From: Burkholderiaceae bacterium
GTDB taxonomy: Bacteria; Pseudomonadota; Gammaproteobacteria; Burkholderiales; Burkholderiaceae_C
Length of the DNA: 12,033 bases
Direction of reading: 5' to 3'
Assembly: GCA_023268425.1 (NCBI GenBank)
Contig: JALRFN010000053.1
Coordinates: forward strand, 1 to 12,033
A model generated the notes under the pieces. The model saw only the letters and a list, made by a program, of their open reading frames with translations. It did not search any database and was not told the DNA's origin. Below, in pieces: positions 1 through 8,504 of this stretch (position 1 is its first letter; the number at the start of each line of letters is the position of its first letter). The position numbers and the translations under genes were made by a program.

Positions 1-953
<953 letters not shown>

Positions 954-1004
954 GTCTCGTTCCTTGTTACAAAAATATTGTCAGGTGACCAAATCGGCTT
1001 GGGC

Positions 1005-1535
1005 TTACGCCATCAACGCCGATTTCATCTGCTCTAAGCGGGCCTTAACCGAAGTGTCAAACACCTCGTCGCCAACCACCACACGCACGCCACCAATCAG
1101 CTCAGGCGCCAATGCGACTGTGAGCTTAAGAGAGCGTGCAAAACGTTGTTCCAATGTCGCTTGCAGATCTTGCAAGGCGGCCGCATCAAGCTCAAATGCC
1201 GAGTAAACAACGGCTTCGTTCACGCCCTGATCGGCGTTGAGCAAAGCGCGCACCTGCTTGGCGATTTCAGGCAAAACATCCAAACGGCCGTTTTCGACGA
1301 CAACACGCAAGAAGTTTTGCGCTTTATCGCTGGCAGCGGCTTGCACAGCGGCGTTGAATAAGCCGACAAGCTGTTCGTCGCGCACACGCGGGTTGCCTGC
1401 CAGGGCCTTGACCTCGGCATGGTTAGCGAAGGCTGCCGCTTCTTCAAGCCAAGCCATATCGGCACTGGCCTGAGCGCGGCTGGCCGCAAAAAATGCTTCA
1501 GCGTAGGGGCGGGCCAGTGTGGCTAGTTCTGCCAT
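1005..1535 (-). CDS. atpH: ATP synthase F1 subunit delta
   Basis: Delta (OSCP-like) subunit, which ties the top of F1 to the peripheral stalk formed by the b subunits. The protein is 176 residues, essentially the family length. It starts MAELATLARPYAEAFF, the usual N-terminal helical domain that binds alpha. The C-terminal part carries ELIGGVRVVVGDEVFDTSVKARLEQMK, the conserved delta signature. The ATG is preceded by a GGGGG-type ribosome binding site within the 12 bases separating it from the atpF stop. It lies between atpF and atpA in the standard operon order. Nothing unusual is seen. Confidence 0.97.
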   Translation of the reverse strand: MAELATLARPYAEAFFAASRAQASADMAWLEEAAAFANHAEVKALAGNPRVRDEQLVGLFNAAVQAAASDKAQNFLRVVVENGRLDVLPEIAKQVRALLNADQGVNEAVVYSAFELDAAALQDLQATLEQRFARSLKLTVALAPELIGGVRVVVGDEVFDTSVKARLEQMKSALMA

Positions 1536-1547
1536 GTCGACCCCCGA

Positions 1548-2018
1548 TTACAGCTGTGCCTTGAGCTGAGACAACAGCTCTGCATGCACGGTGGCATTGA
1601 CCTCTCGGCGCAGAATTTGTTCAGCACCTTTGACAGCCAAGTTCGCCACCTCATCACGCAAACCTTCGCGCACCTTGTGCACTTCGGCCTCAGCCTCTGC
1701 ACGGGCAGCGGCGATGATCTTGGCAGCCTCTTCGCTGGCGCGGCCTTTGGCGTCTTCAACCAATGTTTGTGCGCGACGCTCGGCATCAGCCAGACGCGCA
1801 GCGGATTCGTCACGCGATTGATTCAGCTCGGCCTCAACACGTTGGTTGGCCACCGCGAGTTCTTGCTTCGCTTTCTCAGCGGCAGCCAGTCCTTCGGTGA
1901 TTTTGGTTGCACGCTCATCCAGTGCTTTGGCGATCGGTGGCCACACGAACTTCATCGTGAACATCACCAAGATCGCAAAGACAATCATCTGAGCGAACAG
2001 CGTTGCATTGATACTCAT
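1548..2018 (-). CDS. atpF: ATP synthase Fo subunit b
   Basis: Peripheral stalk subunit b, which holds the alpha3beta3 head against rotation. It is 156 residues, the same length as the E. coli protein. Residues about 5-27 form a single hydrophobic membrane segment (TLFAQMIVFAILVMFTMKFVW). The rest is a long charged, alanine-rich helix with dimerising coiled-coil character (for example AKKIAA-like and RAEAEAEVHKVREG stretches), ending in LLSQLKAQL. A ribosome binding site (AAAGG) lies 8 bases before the ATG. The gene is separated from atpE by a 94-base spacer that contains a strong hairpin. It has the expected neighbours in the atp operon. Confidence 0.97.
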   Translation of the reverse strand: MSINATLFAQMIVFAILVMFTMKFVWPPIAKALDERATKITEGLAAAEKAKQELAVANQRVEAELNQSRDESAARLADAERRAQTLVEDAKGRASEEAAKIIAAARAEAEAEVHKVREGLRDEVANLAVKGAEQILRREVNATVHAELLSQLKAQL

Positions 2019-2074
2019 CGCAACACCTTTCTTGAACGGGGTCGAATCAAACTGACATGAGTGGTGCCATGGCC

Positions 2075-2091
2075 CGGCGTCATCGACGCCG
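2075..2091 (-). other. Hairpin in the atpE-atpF intercistronic spacer
   Basis: A perfect 7-base stem (CGGCGTC with GACGCCG) and a 3-base loop lie in the 94-base gap between the atpE stop and the atpF start. Short flanking complementarity (GGTG at 2063-2066 with CACC at 2095-2098) could extend it after a bulge. No T-run follows on the minus strand, so it does not look like an intrinsic terminator. I infer a possible role in mRNA processing or stability at the atpE 3' end, where the c subunit must be made in large excess over b. Confidence 0.4.
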
Positions 2092-2112
2092 AGACACCTC
2101 TCAAATCATCTC

Positions 2113-2358
2113 TTACAGCGCGAACGGGTTAGCGAACGCGAACAACAGAGCAATAGCAACACCGATCAGGAATGCGGCGTCGATCAGACCGGCCAACAAA
2201 AACATTTTGGTCTGCAAGTCGTTCATCAACTCAGGCTGGCGAGCGCCCGACTCCAGGAATTTGCCGCCCATCATGCCAATGCCGATGGAAGCGCCCATAG
2301 CGCCCAAACCCACAATCAAACCACAGGCCAATGCGACGAGACCCAGAATGTTTTCCAT
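2113..2358 (-). CDS. atpE: ATP synthase Fo subunit c (proteolipid)
   Basis: Ring-forming proteolipid of the Fo rotor. The 81-residue protein is two membrane helices (about residues 5-28 and 52-76) joined by a polar loop with the conserved Arg-Gln-Pro at 40-42. The ion-carrying carboxylate is Asp60 in LIDAAFLIG, equivalent to Asp61 in E. coli. An aspartate here, without an evident sodium-binding signature, fits proton coupling. The glycine-rich GAMGASIGIGMMGG of helix 1 is typical of tight ring packing. A good ribosome binding site (AGGAG, 2364-2368) sits 5 bases before the ATG, preceded by a pyrimidine-rich leader. Located between atpB and atpF. Confidence 0.98.
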   Translation of the reverse strand: MENILGLVALACGLIVGLGAMGASIGIGMMGGKFLESGARQPELMNDLQTKMFLLAGLIDAAFLIGVAIALLFAFANPFAL

Positions 2359-2363
2359 GATGA

Positions 2364-2402
2364 CTCCTAATAGAGAGAGGTGAGAAAAAGAAAAGGAAAA
2401 AG
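2364..2402 (-). promoter_or_regulatory. Pyrimidine-rich translation leader and strong RBS of atpE
   Basis: On the minus strand, the 53-base atpB-atpE gap carries an almost uninterrupted T/C tract (2372-2402, one A) directly upstream of an AGGAG ribosome binding site at 2364-2368. In E. coli a U-rich stretch before atpE acts as a translational enhancer that raises c-subunit output. The position and composition here suggest the same job. The enhancer role is inference; the base composition and the RBS are directly visible. Confidence 0.45.
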
Positions 2403-2411
2403 TTGAACCGA

Positions 2412-3296
2412 TTAGTGCGCGTCGTGTGCCTGACCCACATAAATGAGGGCCAGCATCATGAAGATGAATGCTTGAAGCGTGATAACCAGAATGTGGAAGA
2501 TGGCCCAGATCGTCCCAGCGATCAAATGCCCCACGAACAGCAAGCCACCCGTCAAGGACAACGCAGCATAGCCACCCAGCAAAGCGATCAGCATGAACAC
2601 CAATTCACCTGCATACATGTTGCCAAACAGTCGCATGCCATGCGACACGGTTTTGGCGACGAATTCGATCATCTGCATCAAGAAGTTGATGACACCCAAA
2701 ATCACTGCGAAAACGGGATTCTTGCTGGTGCCAAAAGGGGCACTGACGAGTTCGTGCGCCCAGCCACCCAAACCTTTGATCTTCAAGTTGTAATACAAGC
2801 AGACCAACAACACAGAAACCGACATCCCCAAGGTCGTCGACAAGTCAGCCGTGGGCACCACACGCATGTACGCATGGTGAGGGTCATGTCCAGCCGCACC
2901 GTAAATCTGCTGCCAAATCAAAGGCAGCAAATCCACCGGCAACATGTCCATGGCATTGAGCAAAAAAATCCAAACGAACACCGTCAACGCCAGAGGCGCA
3001 ACCATCTTGCGGCTGGTGGCGTTGTGGATCACCGACTTGGCTTGGCCATCGACCATTTCCACCAAAATTTCGACCGCTGCCTGGAAACGACCCGGCACAC
3101 CCGAGTTGGCTTTGCGCGCAGCGCGCCACATCAGGAAGCAAGCCAATGCACCCAACAACACCGAATAAATCAGTGAGTCGTAATTGAGGTACGAGAAATC
3201 CACAATGGCTTTTTGCTTGTCGCCCAGATTGGTCCAGTGCGTCAAGTGGTGAGTGATGTACTCACCAGCCGTCATTCCATGTCCTTCAGCAGCCAT
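2412..3296 (-). CDS. atpB: ATP synthase Fo subunit a
   Basis: Stator subunit a, which forms the two proton half-channels next to the c ring. The protein is 294 residues, somewhat longer than the 271-residue E. coli protein. The essential arginine is Arg222 in SHGMRLFGNMYAGEL, with Glu231 nine residues later. The terminal helix FHILVITLQAFIFM supplies His268 and Gln275, matching E. coli His245 and Gln252. Several hydrophobic membrane segments are evident (about 42-58, 101-120, 156-172, 194-213, 224-245, 260-289). The start at 3296 lies 9 bases after the atpI stop, suggesting coupled expression. It is the first core subunit of the operon. Confidence 0.97.
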   Translation of the reverse strand: MAAEGHGMTAGEYITHHLTHWTNLGDKQKAIVDFSYLNYDSLIYSVLLGALACFLMWRAARKANSGVPGRFQAAVEILVEMVDGQAKSVIHNATSRKMVAPLALTVFVWIFLLNAMDMLPVDLLPLIWQQIYGAAGHDPHHAYMRVVPTADLSTTLGMSVSVLLVCLYYNLKIKGLGGWAHELVSAPFGTSKNPVFAVILGVINFLMQMIEFVAKTVSHGMRLFGNMYAGELVFMLIALLGGYAALSLTGGLLFVGHLIAGTIWAIFHILVITLQAFIFMMLALIYVGQAHDAH

Positions 3297-3305
3297 AACA
3301 ATCCA

Positions 3306-3830
3306 TCATTGAACGTTGTTTCGCCCCATGCGCACCGACAGTCGCCACGCAACCAGCCAATGCGCCTTGAGCGCCACCATCACACCAGCCATCAAGGCCA
3401 GCCACGTCGGGGAAGCAAACCAAAACGGTGTGGCAGCCATCATGGCCAAAGCCAACACCAACTTGACGCCTTCCCAAAAAAAGAATCCCGCCAGTGCCGC
3501 CTGAGCCCCCACCGACGACCGCCGCCCCCGCAACAGCGCCCACAACATCAAGGCAGTGGGCACCCAGACCGAAACCGCGCCATATGCAAACTCAGCAGCC
3601 CAAAGCACCCTGCCGCTGATGACCCACACCAGGGCCGCCACCAGCATCACCACCCAACCTTGGCCGTACAGCACAGAGATCGGCGACACCTGCGGGTGAA
3701 CCCGACGCCACTGGTGCGCCTGCTCCCGCGTCAGGGGCTTGAAATCTTCATCATCCAACCCAGATGAGGGTGGTGGCAGTGTCACAACCATCCTCCAGGC
3801 CAACCCCGCCGCTTTGGTGCAGCGCAACAT
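3306..3830 (-). CDS. atpI: ATP synthase protein I family (atpI-like membrane protein)
   Basis: Small membrane protein at the head of the atp operon. AtpI proteins are proposed to help c-ring assembly or cation handling and are not part of the core enzyme. The 174-residue frame has an acidic soluble N-terminus with DDEDFKPLTREQAHQW, a segment I associate with the Comamonadaceae version. About four hydrophobic segments follow (roughly residues 57-71, 76-101, 111-131 and 139-160), ending VRMGRNNVQ. The start is uncertain. ATG at 3830 gives 174 residues with no clear ribosome binding site; ATG at 3791 gives 161 residues beginning MVVTLPPPSSG, but its GGAGG touches the start codon. Assignment rests on position and topology more than on sequence motifs. 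Confidence 0.8.
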   Translation of the reverse strand: MLRCTKAAGLAWRMVVTLPPPSSGLDDEDFKPLTREQAHQWRRVHPQVSPISVLYGQGWVVMLVAALVWVISGRVLWAAEFAYGAVSVWVPTALMLWALLRGRRSSVGAQAALAGFFFWEGVKLVLALAMMAATPFWFASPTWLALMAGVMVALKAHWLVAWRLSVRMGRNNVQ

Positions 3831-3890
3831 TTTGTGCGCCCAGCATTACGGCTAGTTTACAAATCGGTTTGCGTGCGCCACATTTCTGTC

Positions 3891-3918
3891 TTCGCACTCA
3901 AACCCGGCATTATATACA
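3891..3918 (+). promoter_or_regulatory. Possible sigma70-type promoter for ybeD-lipB-lipA
   Basis: In the 118-base divergent gap between atpI and ybeD, TTCGCA (3891-3896) and TATACA (3913-3918) are separated by 16 bases. Each matches 4 of 6 consensus positions, and the pair sits about 30 bases ahead of the ybeD ATG. The gap must contain promoters for both directions. I could not pick a convincing one for the atp operon on the minus strand. Weak evidence. Confidence 0.3.
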
Positions 3919-3948
3919 AGAGTCCCCGCACCAGGCGCTTATTGACCC

Positions 3949-4221
3949 ATGAACAGTCCCCAAACCGACTCGCTGATCGAGTACCCCTGCCGCTTCCCCA
4001 TCAAAGTCATGGGGGCTCAGCACCCGGATTTTGTCTCCGCCATCGCTGCGGTTGCGCGCGAGTTCGAACCCGGCTTCGATGCTGACACGATTCGCACCAC
4101 ACCCAGCGCCAAGGGCAACTACCTGGGCCTGACCATCCAAGTCTGGGTAAGCAGCCGTGAGCAATTAGACGACCTCTACCGCGCGCTGACGTCGCATGCC
4201 ATGGTCAAGGTGGTGCTTTGA
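3949..4221 (+). CDS. ybeD: DUF493 / YbeD family small protein
   Basis: A 90-residue protein of the YbeD (DUF493) family: a small ferredoxin-like alpha/beta domain of unknown biochemical role. It is regularly encoded next to lipB and is suspected to regulate lipoate metabolism. Recognisable features are LIEYPCRFPIKVMGAQHPDFVSAI near the N-terminus and GNYLGLTIQVWVSSREQLDDLYRAL, ending AMVKVVL, close to the usual length of about 87-90. The stop (4219-4221) overlaps the lipB TTG start, so translation is likely coupled. It is the first gene of a plus-strand operon with lipB, lipA and an exporter. Function is inferred only from context. Confidence 0.9.
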   Translation: MNSPQTDSLIEYPCRFPIKVMGAQHPDFVSAIAAVAREFEPGFDADTIRTTPSAKGNYLGLTIQVWVSSREQLDDLYRALTSHAMVKVVL

Positions 4222-4889
4222 CGGCCATCGCGAGTGATTGGCTGGGTGAACGCGACTACGCACAAGTGTTCGAGCGCATGGCCGCATTCACCGCCGAACG
4301 CGGCCCGGACACACCCGACGGGCTGTGGCTGTGCACACACCCCCCAGTGTTCACCCAGGGGCTTGCGGGCCGCTCCGAACACCTGCTGGCCCCTGGAGAC
4401 ATCCCGGTCGTCGCGTCCAACCGTGGCGGGCAAGTCACCTACCACGGGCCTGGCCAGTTGATTGCCTATCCGCTTTTGGATTTGCGTCGCCGTGGTTACT
4501 TCGTCAAAGAGTACGTCTACCGGCTTGAAGAAGCGGTGATCAAAACTTTGGCTGACCTCGGTGTGACCGGCCACCGCGTGCGCGGCGCTCCGGGCGTGTA
4601 TGTGCGGCTTGAGGATCCATTCAATCACGCACGGCTGAGTGACGCCGAAAACGACGCCGCTCGATTCCCTGGACTCGCCAAGATCAGTGCCTTGGGCGTA
4701 AAAGTCTCCCGACACTGCACATTGCACGGCTTGGCACTCAACATCCACATGGATCTTGAGCCCTTCACCCGCATCAACCCCTGCGGCTACACCGGCTTGC
4801 GCACAACCGACCTTCATACAATCGGCGTCAAGACCTCCGTGAGCGAGGTGATGCCCCTGTTGCAACAACACCTGTTGCGCTTGCTTTGA
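4218..4889 (+). CDS. lipB: Octanoyl-ACP:protein N-octanoyltransferase LipB
   Basis: Transfers octanoate from acyl carrier protein to the lipoyl domains of 2-oxoacid dehydrogenases and the glycine cleavage H protein, the first step of lipoate synthesis. The 223-residue protein has THPPVFTQG (40-48), the RGGQVTYHGPGQ substrate loop (69-80), the catalytic Lys155 (AKISALG) and catalytic Cys189 (INPCGY). The N-terminus is best explained by a TTG start at 4218, which overlaps the ybeD stop as TTGA; the next ATG (4278) would remove the conserved DWLGERDYAQVFERM region. An insert of about 23 residues relative to E. coli separates GVYV from the catalytic lysine (residues about 130-153), as I recall for Burkholderiales LipB. 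lipA follows after 18 bases. Confidence 0.96.
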   Translation: MTAIASDWLGERDYAQVFERMAAFTAERGPDTPDGLWLCTHPPVFTQGLAGRSEHLLAPGDIPVVASNRGGQVTYHGPGQLIAYPLLDLRRRGYFVKEYVYRLEEAVIKTLADLGVTGHRVRGAPGVYVRLEDPFNHARLSDAENDAARFPGLAKISALGVKVSRHCTLHGLALNIHMDLEPFTRINPCGYTGLRTTDLHTIGVKTSVSEVMPLLQQHLLRLL

Positions 4890-4907
4890 CCCTTTCGGAT
4901 TGCCCCA

Positions 4908-5867
4908 ATGAGCGCCTCTGACACGCCTTACGATCCCACCGCCAAGCAGAAATCTGCTGACAAGGTGTCGCGCATCCCCATCAAGGTGGTGGCTGGCGAA
5001 ACCTTGAAGAAGCCGGATTGGATTCGCGTCAAAGCCGGTAGCCCCAGCACGCGCTTTTACGAGATCAAAGAGATTTTGCGCAGCAACAAACTGGTCACGG
5101 TATGTGAGGAGGCCAGCTGTCCCAACATTGGTGAGTGCTTCGGCAAAGGCACGGCGACGTTCATGATCATGGGTGACAAATGCACGCGTCGCTGCCCGTT
5201 TTGTGACGTGGGCCATGGCCGTCCAGACCCGCTGGATGCAGATGAGCCACTGAACTTGGCCAAGACCATTGCGGCGCTGAAGCTGCGCTATGTGGTCATC
5301 ACCAGCGTTGATCGCGACGACCTGCGTGATGGCGGTAGCCAACATTTTGTTGACTGCATCCAAGCGGTTCGCGAGCACTCCCCGCAAACTCAAATTGAAA
5401 TCCTCACACCGGACTTTCGCGGGCGCGATGACCGCGCGTTGAACATCTTGAAAGCTGCGCCGCCGGACATCATGAACCACAACTTGGAAACCGTGCCGCG
5501 CTTGTACAAGGAGGCGCGACCGGGCTCCGACTACCAGTTCAGCCTCAACTTGTTGAAAAAATTCAAAGCATTGTTTCCCGACGTTCCCACCAAAAGTGGC
5601 CTGATGGTCGGGCTCGGTGAAACCGACGACGAAATCTTGGCCGTCATGCGCGACATGCGCGCCCATGGCATCAACATGCTCACCATCGGCCAATATCTGG
5701 CACCAAGCGGCCACCACATTCCGGTTCGCCGTTACGTGACGCCAGAGACCTTTGCGATGTTCGAGACCGAGGCCAAAGCCATGGGCTTTGACCACGCCGC
5801 CATCGGCCCGCTGGTGCGCTCAAGCTACCACGCCGACATACAAGCCCACGCCGCCGGTCACGCATGA
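4908..5867 (+). CDS. lipA: Lipoyl synthase LipA (radical SAM)
   Basis: Radical SAM enzyme that inserts two sulfur atoms at C6 and C8 of protein-bound octanoyl chains, completing lipoyl cofactor. The 319-residue protein shows both iron-sulfur clusters. The auxiliary cluster cysteines are Cys66, Cys71 and Cys77 (CEEASCPNIGEC), with the serine of RSSYHAD at 304-310 as the fourth ligand. The radical SAM CX3CX2C motif is Cys92, Cys96 and Cys99 (CTRRCPFC). VITSVDRDDLRDGG and NHNLETVPRLY are further family signatures. The ATG at 4908 gives the usual length. The stop overlaps the start of the downstream exporter (ATGA at 5864-5867). All catalytic residues are intact. Confidence 0.98.
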   Translation: MSASDTPYDPTAKQKSADKVSRIPIKVVAGETLKKPDWIRVKAGSPSTRFYEIKEILRSNKLVTVCEEASCPNIGECFGKGTATFMIMGDKCTRRCPFCDVGHGRPDPLDADEPLNLAKTIAALKLRYVVITSVDRDDLRDGGSQHFVDCIQAVREHSPQTQIEILTPDFRGRDDRALNILKAAPPDIMNHNLETVPRLYKEARPGSDYQFSLNLLKKFKALFPDVPTKSGLMVGLGETDDEILAVMRDMRAHGINMLTIGQYLAPSGHHIPVRRYVTPETFAMFETEAKAMGFDHAAIGPLVRSSYHADIQAHAAGHA

Positions 5868-6742
5868 ACGCCGGGCACCCCGCCGCGGCCACCGCGTATG
5901 CCTTGGCCACCGTTTTGGTGTGGTCATCGTTGGCCCCCTTGGGCGTGAGCGTCAACCATTTGCCACCGTTTTTCATCACCGGTTGCAGCTTGCTCGTCGG
6001 CGGCGCTTTGGCCTTGCCCAGCTTGCTGCGCAGTGGCCAATGGCGCATCGATGCCATCACCCTGGCGATTGGCATCTATGGCTTGTTTGGCTACCACGTT
6101 TTGTTGTTCACCGCCTTGCAGTGGGCGCCCCCTGTCGCGGCCAACCTGTTGAATTACCTGTGGCCCATGGGCATCGTCGTCTTGGCCCCTTTGTTTGTCC
6201 GCCAACTGCGTTTCACCTGGGGTCACGCCCTGGCTGCTTTGCTGGGTTTTGCGGGCTCGGCTTGGGTCATCTTGGATCAAGCCAAGGACCTTCAAGGGCT
6301 GACCCAAGCACAAGCCTTTTGGGGCTACCTCAGCGCCTTGGCCGCTGCCATCACCTGGTCAACTTACTCTTTGATGACCAAACGACGCAGCCATGTGCCT
6401 ACGCCCACCATCGGGGCCATTTGTCTGGTTTGCGGCGCACTGTCGCTGGGCGTGCACGCCGCAGTCGAGCCAGCCGTTTCCATCAATGGCCGTGACGCGA
6501 TGGTTTTGTTTCTGCTGGGTTTGGGGCCTGTTGGCGGGGCTTTTTACATTTGGGACAAGGCGCTGAAATTGGGCGACGCACGTCAGGTTGGCTTGTGGGC
6601 GTTCTTGACCCCGGTGCTGTCGACCGCCCTGCTCAGCTGGCAAAGTGGTCAACCCTTGCGCTTGGCGATTTTGGGTGCAACCACTTTGATTGTGGTTTCC
6701 GCCCTGGTGGGTCGCCGAGCCGCTTCAGCACCCGTCACCTGA
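5864..6742 (+). CDS. DMT superfamily EamA-type exporter, YddG-like
   Basis: A 292-residue inner-membrane protein with about ten hydrophobic helices and two EamA-type repeats, the drug/metabolite transporter layout. YHVLLFTALQWAPPVAANLLNYLWPMGIVVLAP closes repeat one and GPVGGAFYIWDKALKLGDARQVGLWAFLTPV falls in repeat two. This pattern resembles the YddG branch, some of whose members export aromatic amino acids; substrate is not deducible here. The ATG overlaps the lipA stop by four bases, so the gene is probably translated as part of the lip operon. Its stop lies 7 bases from the convergent ptsI stop, leaving no room for a separate terminator. Family assignment is firm, the YddG subgroup moderate. 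Confidence 0.88.
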   Translation: MNAGHPAAATAYALATVLVWSSLAPLGVSVNHLPPFFITGCSLLVGGALALPSLLRSGQWRIDAITLAIGIYGLFGYHVLLFTALQWAPPVAANLLNYLWPMGIVVLAPLFVRQLRFTWGHALAALLGFAGSAWVILDQAKDLQGLTQAQAFWGYLSALAAAITWSTYSLMTKRRSHVPTPTIGAICLVCGALSLGVHAAVEPAVSINGRDAMVLFLLGLGPVGGAFYIWDKALKLGDARQVGLWAFLTPVLSTALLSWQSGQPLRLAILGATTLIVVSALVGRRAASAPVT

Positions 6743-6749
6743 ACCGGGC

Positions 6750-8504
6750 TCAGGCGTCACTCAACATGGCCTGCGGCTCATCGCTGGCCAAAACTTCTTG
6801 CGCCCAGGGGGTGAGTTGCCGCGTATCGCTGCGCAAGACCTGCTGTTTGACGGCCAACATTTGCGTGGGGTGCATGGAGAATTGGCGCAGGCCCATGCCC
6901 AAAAGCAGGGCGGTCAGGCCCACGTCACCAGCCATCTCACCACAGATCGACACTTCTTTGCCAACGGCACGCCCAGCGTCCAATGTCTGCGCGATCAAGC
7001 GCAAGACCGCCGGGTGCATGGCGTCATAGAGGTGCGCCACGTCCTCATCGACGCGATCAATGGCCAAGGTGTATTGGATCAAGTCGTTGGTGCCAATCGA
7101 CAAAAAATCAAAATGCTGCAAAAACAAAGGGGCCATCACCGCAGCCGCAGGCACTTCGATCATGGCGCCGACCTTGACATCGCCAAACACTTGGCCCTGC
7201 GCCAGCAGTTGCTCGCGCGCTTTCTCCAATAGCTGGAGGGCTTGGCGCACTTCACTCAAATGCGCCACCATCGGAAACATCACCTTGACCTGTCCATACG
7301 CGGCAGCGCGCAAAATTGCACGCAGTTGGGTCAGAAACATGGTGGGCTCTGCCAGGCTCCAACGAATGGCCCGCAAGCCCAAGGCCGGGTTGAGCTTTTC
7401 TTGGCCACCACGGTTTGATTCCAGCGGTTTGTCCGCGCCCACATCAATGGTGCGGATGGTCACTGGCATGCCCGCCATGCCTTGTACGGCCTCCTTGTAG
7501 GCCTCAAATTGCTCGTCTTCGCTGGGTAACGGCGGCAGGTTGCGCTTGGCTCGGCCCATGAACAAAAACTCACTGCGAAACAGCCCCACCCCCACCGCAC
7601 CGGCCGCCATCGCGGCCTCGGTATCAGATGGCAACTCGATGTTGGCCAACAACTGCACCGCCTCGCCATCCAACGTCGTTGATGGGGTGTTGCGTAAGCG
7701 CCCCAAGCGTTCGCGCTCCAACACGCCTTGGCGCTGTTTGAAGCTGTATTCATCACACAAGATGTCGGACGGGTCGACAACCACCACACCCGCATCCCCA
7801 TCGATGACCACGCGGTCGTCGGTCTGGATCAGTTGACTGGCTGCGCGCGCGCCCACCACGGCGGGAATGTCCAAGCTGCGCGCCACAATCGCGGTGTGCG
7901 AGGTCTTGCCGCCCACGTCCGTGATGAAGCCACTGAACACGCTTTGCTTGAACTGCAGCAAATCACTGGGGCTCAAATCATGGGCCACCAAAATCAGCGG
8001 GGTGTCATCTTGCTGAGGGTGTTCTTTGACCACATGCTCCAGTGAAAGTGACTCACCTTTCAGCGCCGCCAGCAAGCGCTCGACCACTTGCCCAACATCC
8101 GCTTTGCGTTCACGCAAATAGGGGTCTTCCATCTCATCGAACTGACGTCCAATCGCATCCAATTGCGCCGTCAGCGCCCACTCGGCGTTGTAGCGACGCT
8201 CGATCACCCATTGGCGCACACCGTCGGCCATGGCCTGGTCTTCCAACATCATCAACTGAACGTCCAACAAGGCCGCCAATTCGGTCGGCGCATCGGCTGC
8301 GCCCAATGTCGCTACGTGGGCTTTGACGGCGTTGATCTCCTGCGCGACGGCATCACGTGCACGCCCAAGCCGCAGCAGCTCGTCGGTCACGGCATCGGGC
8401 TCAATCAGGTAATGGCGAACATCCAAATGGTTGGCACCCAAAACCACCGCACGGCCGATGACCACGCCGCGCGAGACCGCCTGACCGTGAATGGCAACGC
8501 TCAT
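6750..8504 (-). CDS. ptsI: Phosphoenolpyruvate-protein phosphotransferase, PTS enzyme I
   Basis: Enzyme I takes phosphate from phosphoenolpyruvate and passes it to HPr, starting the PTS cascade in the cytoplasm. The 584-residue protein has family length. The N-terminal part contains the HPr-binding and swivelling domain with the phosphorylated His203 in GGKTSHTAIVAR. The C-terminal PEP-binding barrel carries GLFRSEFLFMGR (307-318), RTIDVGADKP (351-360), GTNDLIQYTLAIDR (471-484) and active-site Cys521 in ICGEMAG. The start overlaps the ptsH stop as ATGA (8501-8504), indicating coupled translation. No EIIB or EIIC is nearby, so in this operon the cascade may serve regulation more than sugar uptake (inference). 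Confidence 0.97.
   Translation of the reverse strand: MSVAIHGQAVSRGVVIGRAVVLGANHLDVRHYLIEPDAVTDELLRLGRARDAVAQEINAVKAHVATLGAADAPTELAALLDVQLMMLEDQAMADGVRQWVIERRYNAEWALTAQLDAIGRQFDEMEDPYLRERKADVGQVVERLLAALKGESLSLEHVVKEHPQQDDTPLILVAHDLSPSDLLQFKQSVFSGFITDVGGKTSHTAIVARSLDIPAVVGARAASQLIQTDDRVVIDGDAGVVVVDPSDILCDEYSFKQRQGVLERERLGRLRNTPSTTLDGEAVQLLANIELPSDTEAAMAAGAVGVGLFRSEFLFMGRAKRNLPPLPSEDEQFEAYKEAVQGMAGMPVTIRTIDVGADKPLESNRGGQEKLNPALGLRAIRWSLAEPTMFLTQLRAILRAAAYGQVKVMFPMVAHLSEVRQALQLLEKAREQLLAQGQVFGDVKVGAMIEVPAAAVMAPLFLQHFDFLSIGTNDLIQYTLAIDRVDEDVAHLYDAMHPAVLRLIAQTLDAGRAVGKEVSICGEMAGDVGLTALLLGMGLRQFSMHPTQMLAVKQQVLRSDTRQLTPWAQEVLASDEPQAMLSDA

Noticed and set aside
4857..4870. TGTTGCAACA inverted repeat near the end of lipB.
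   Set aside because: It lies inside coding sequence for a Gln/Leu run and has no flanking signal.
4176..5795. Minus-strand open frame of 539 codons opposite lipB and lipA.
   Set aside because: lipB and lipA have complete motifs and normal lengths on the plus strand; the antisense frame resembles no protein family I know.
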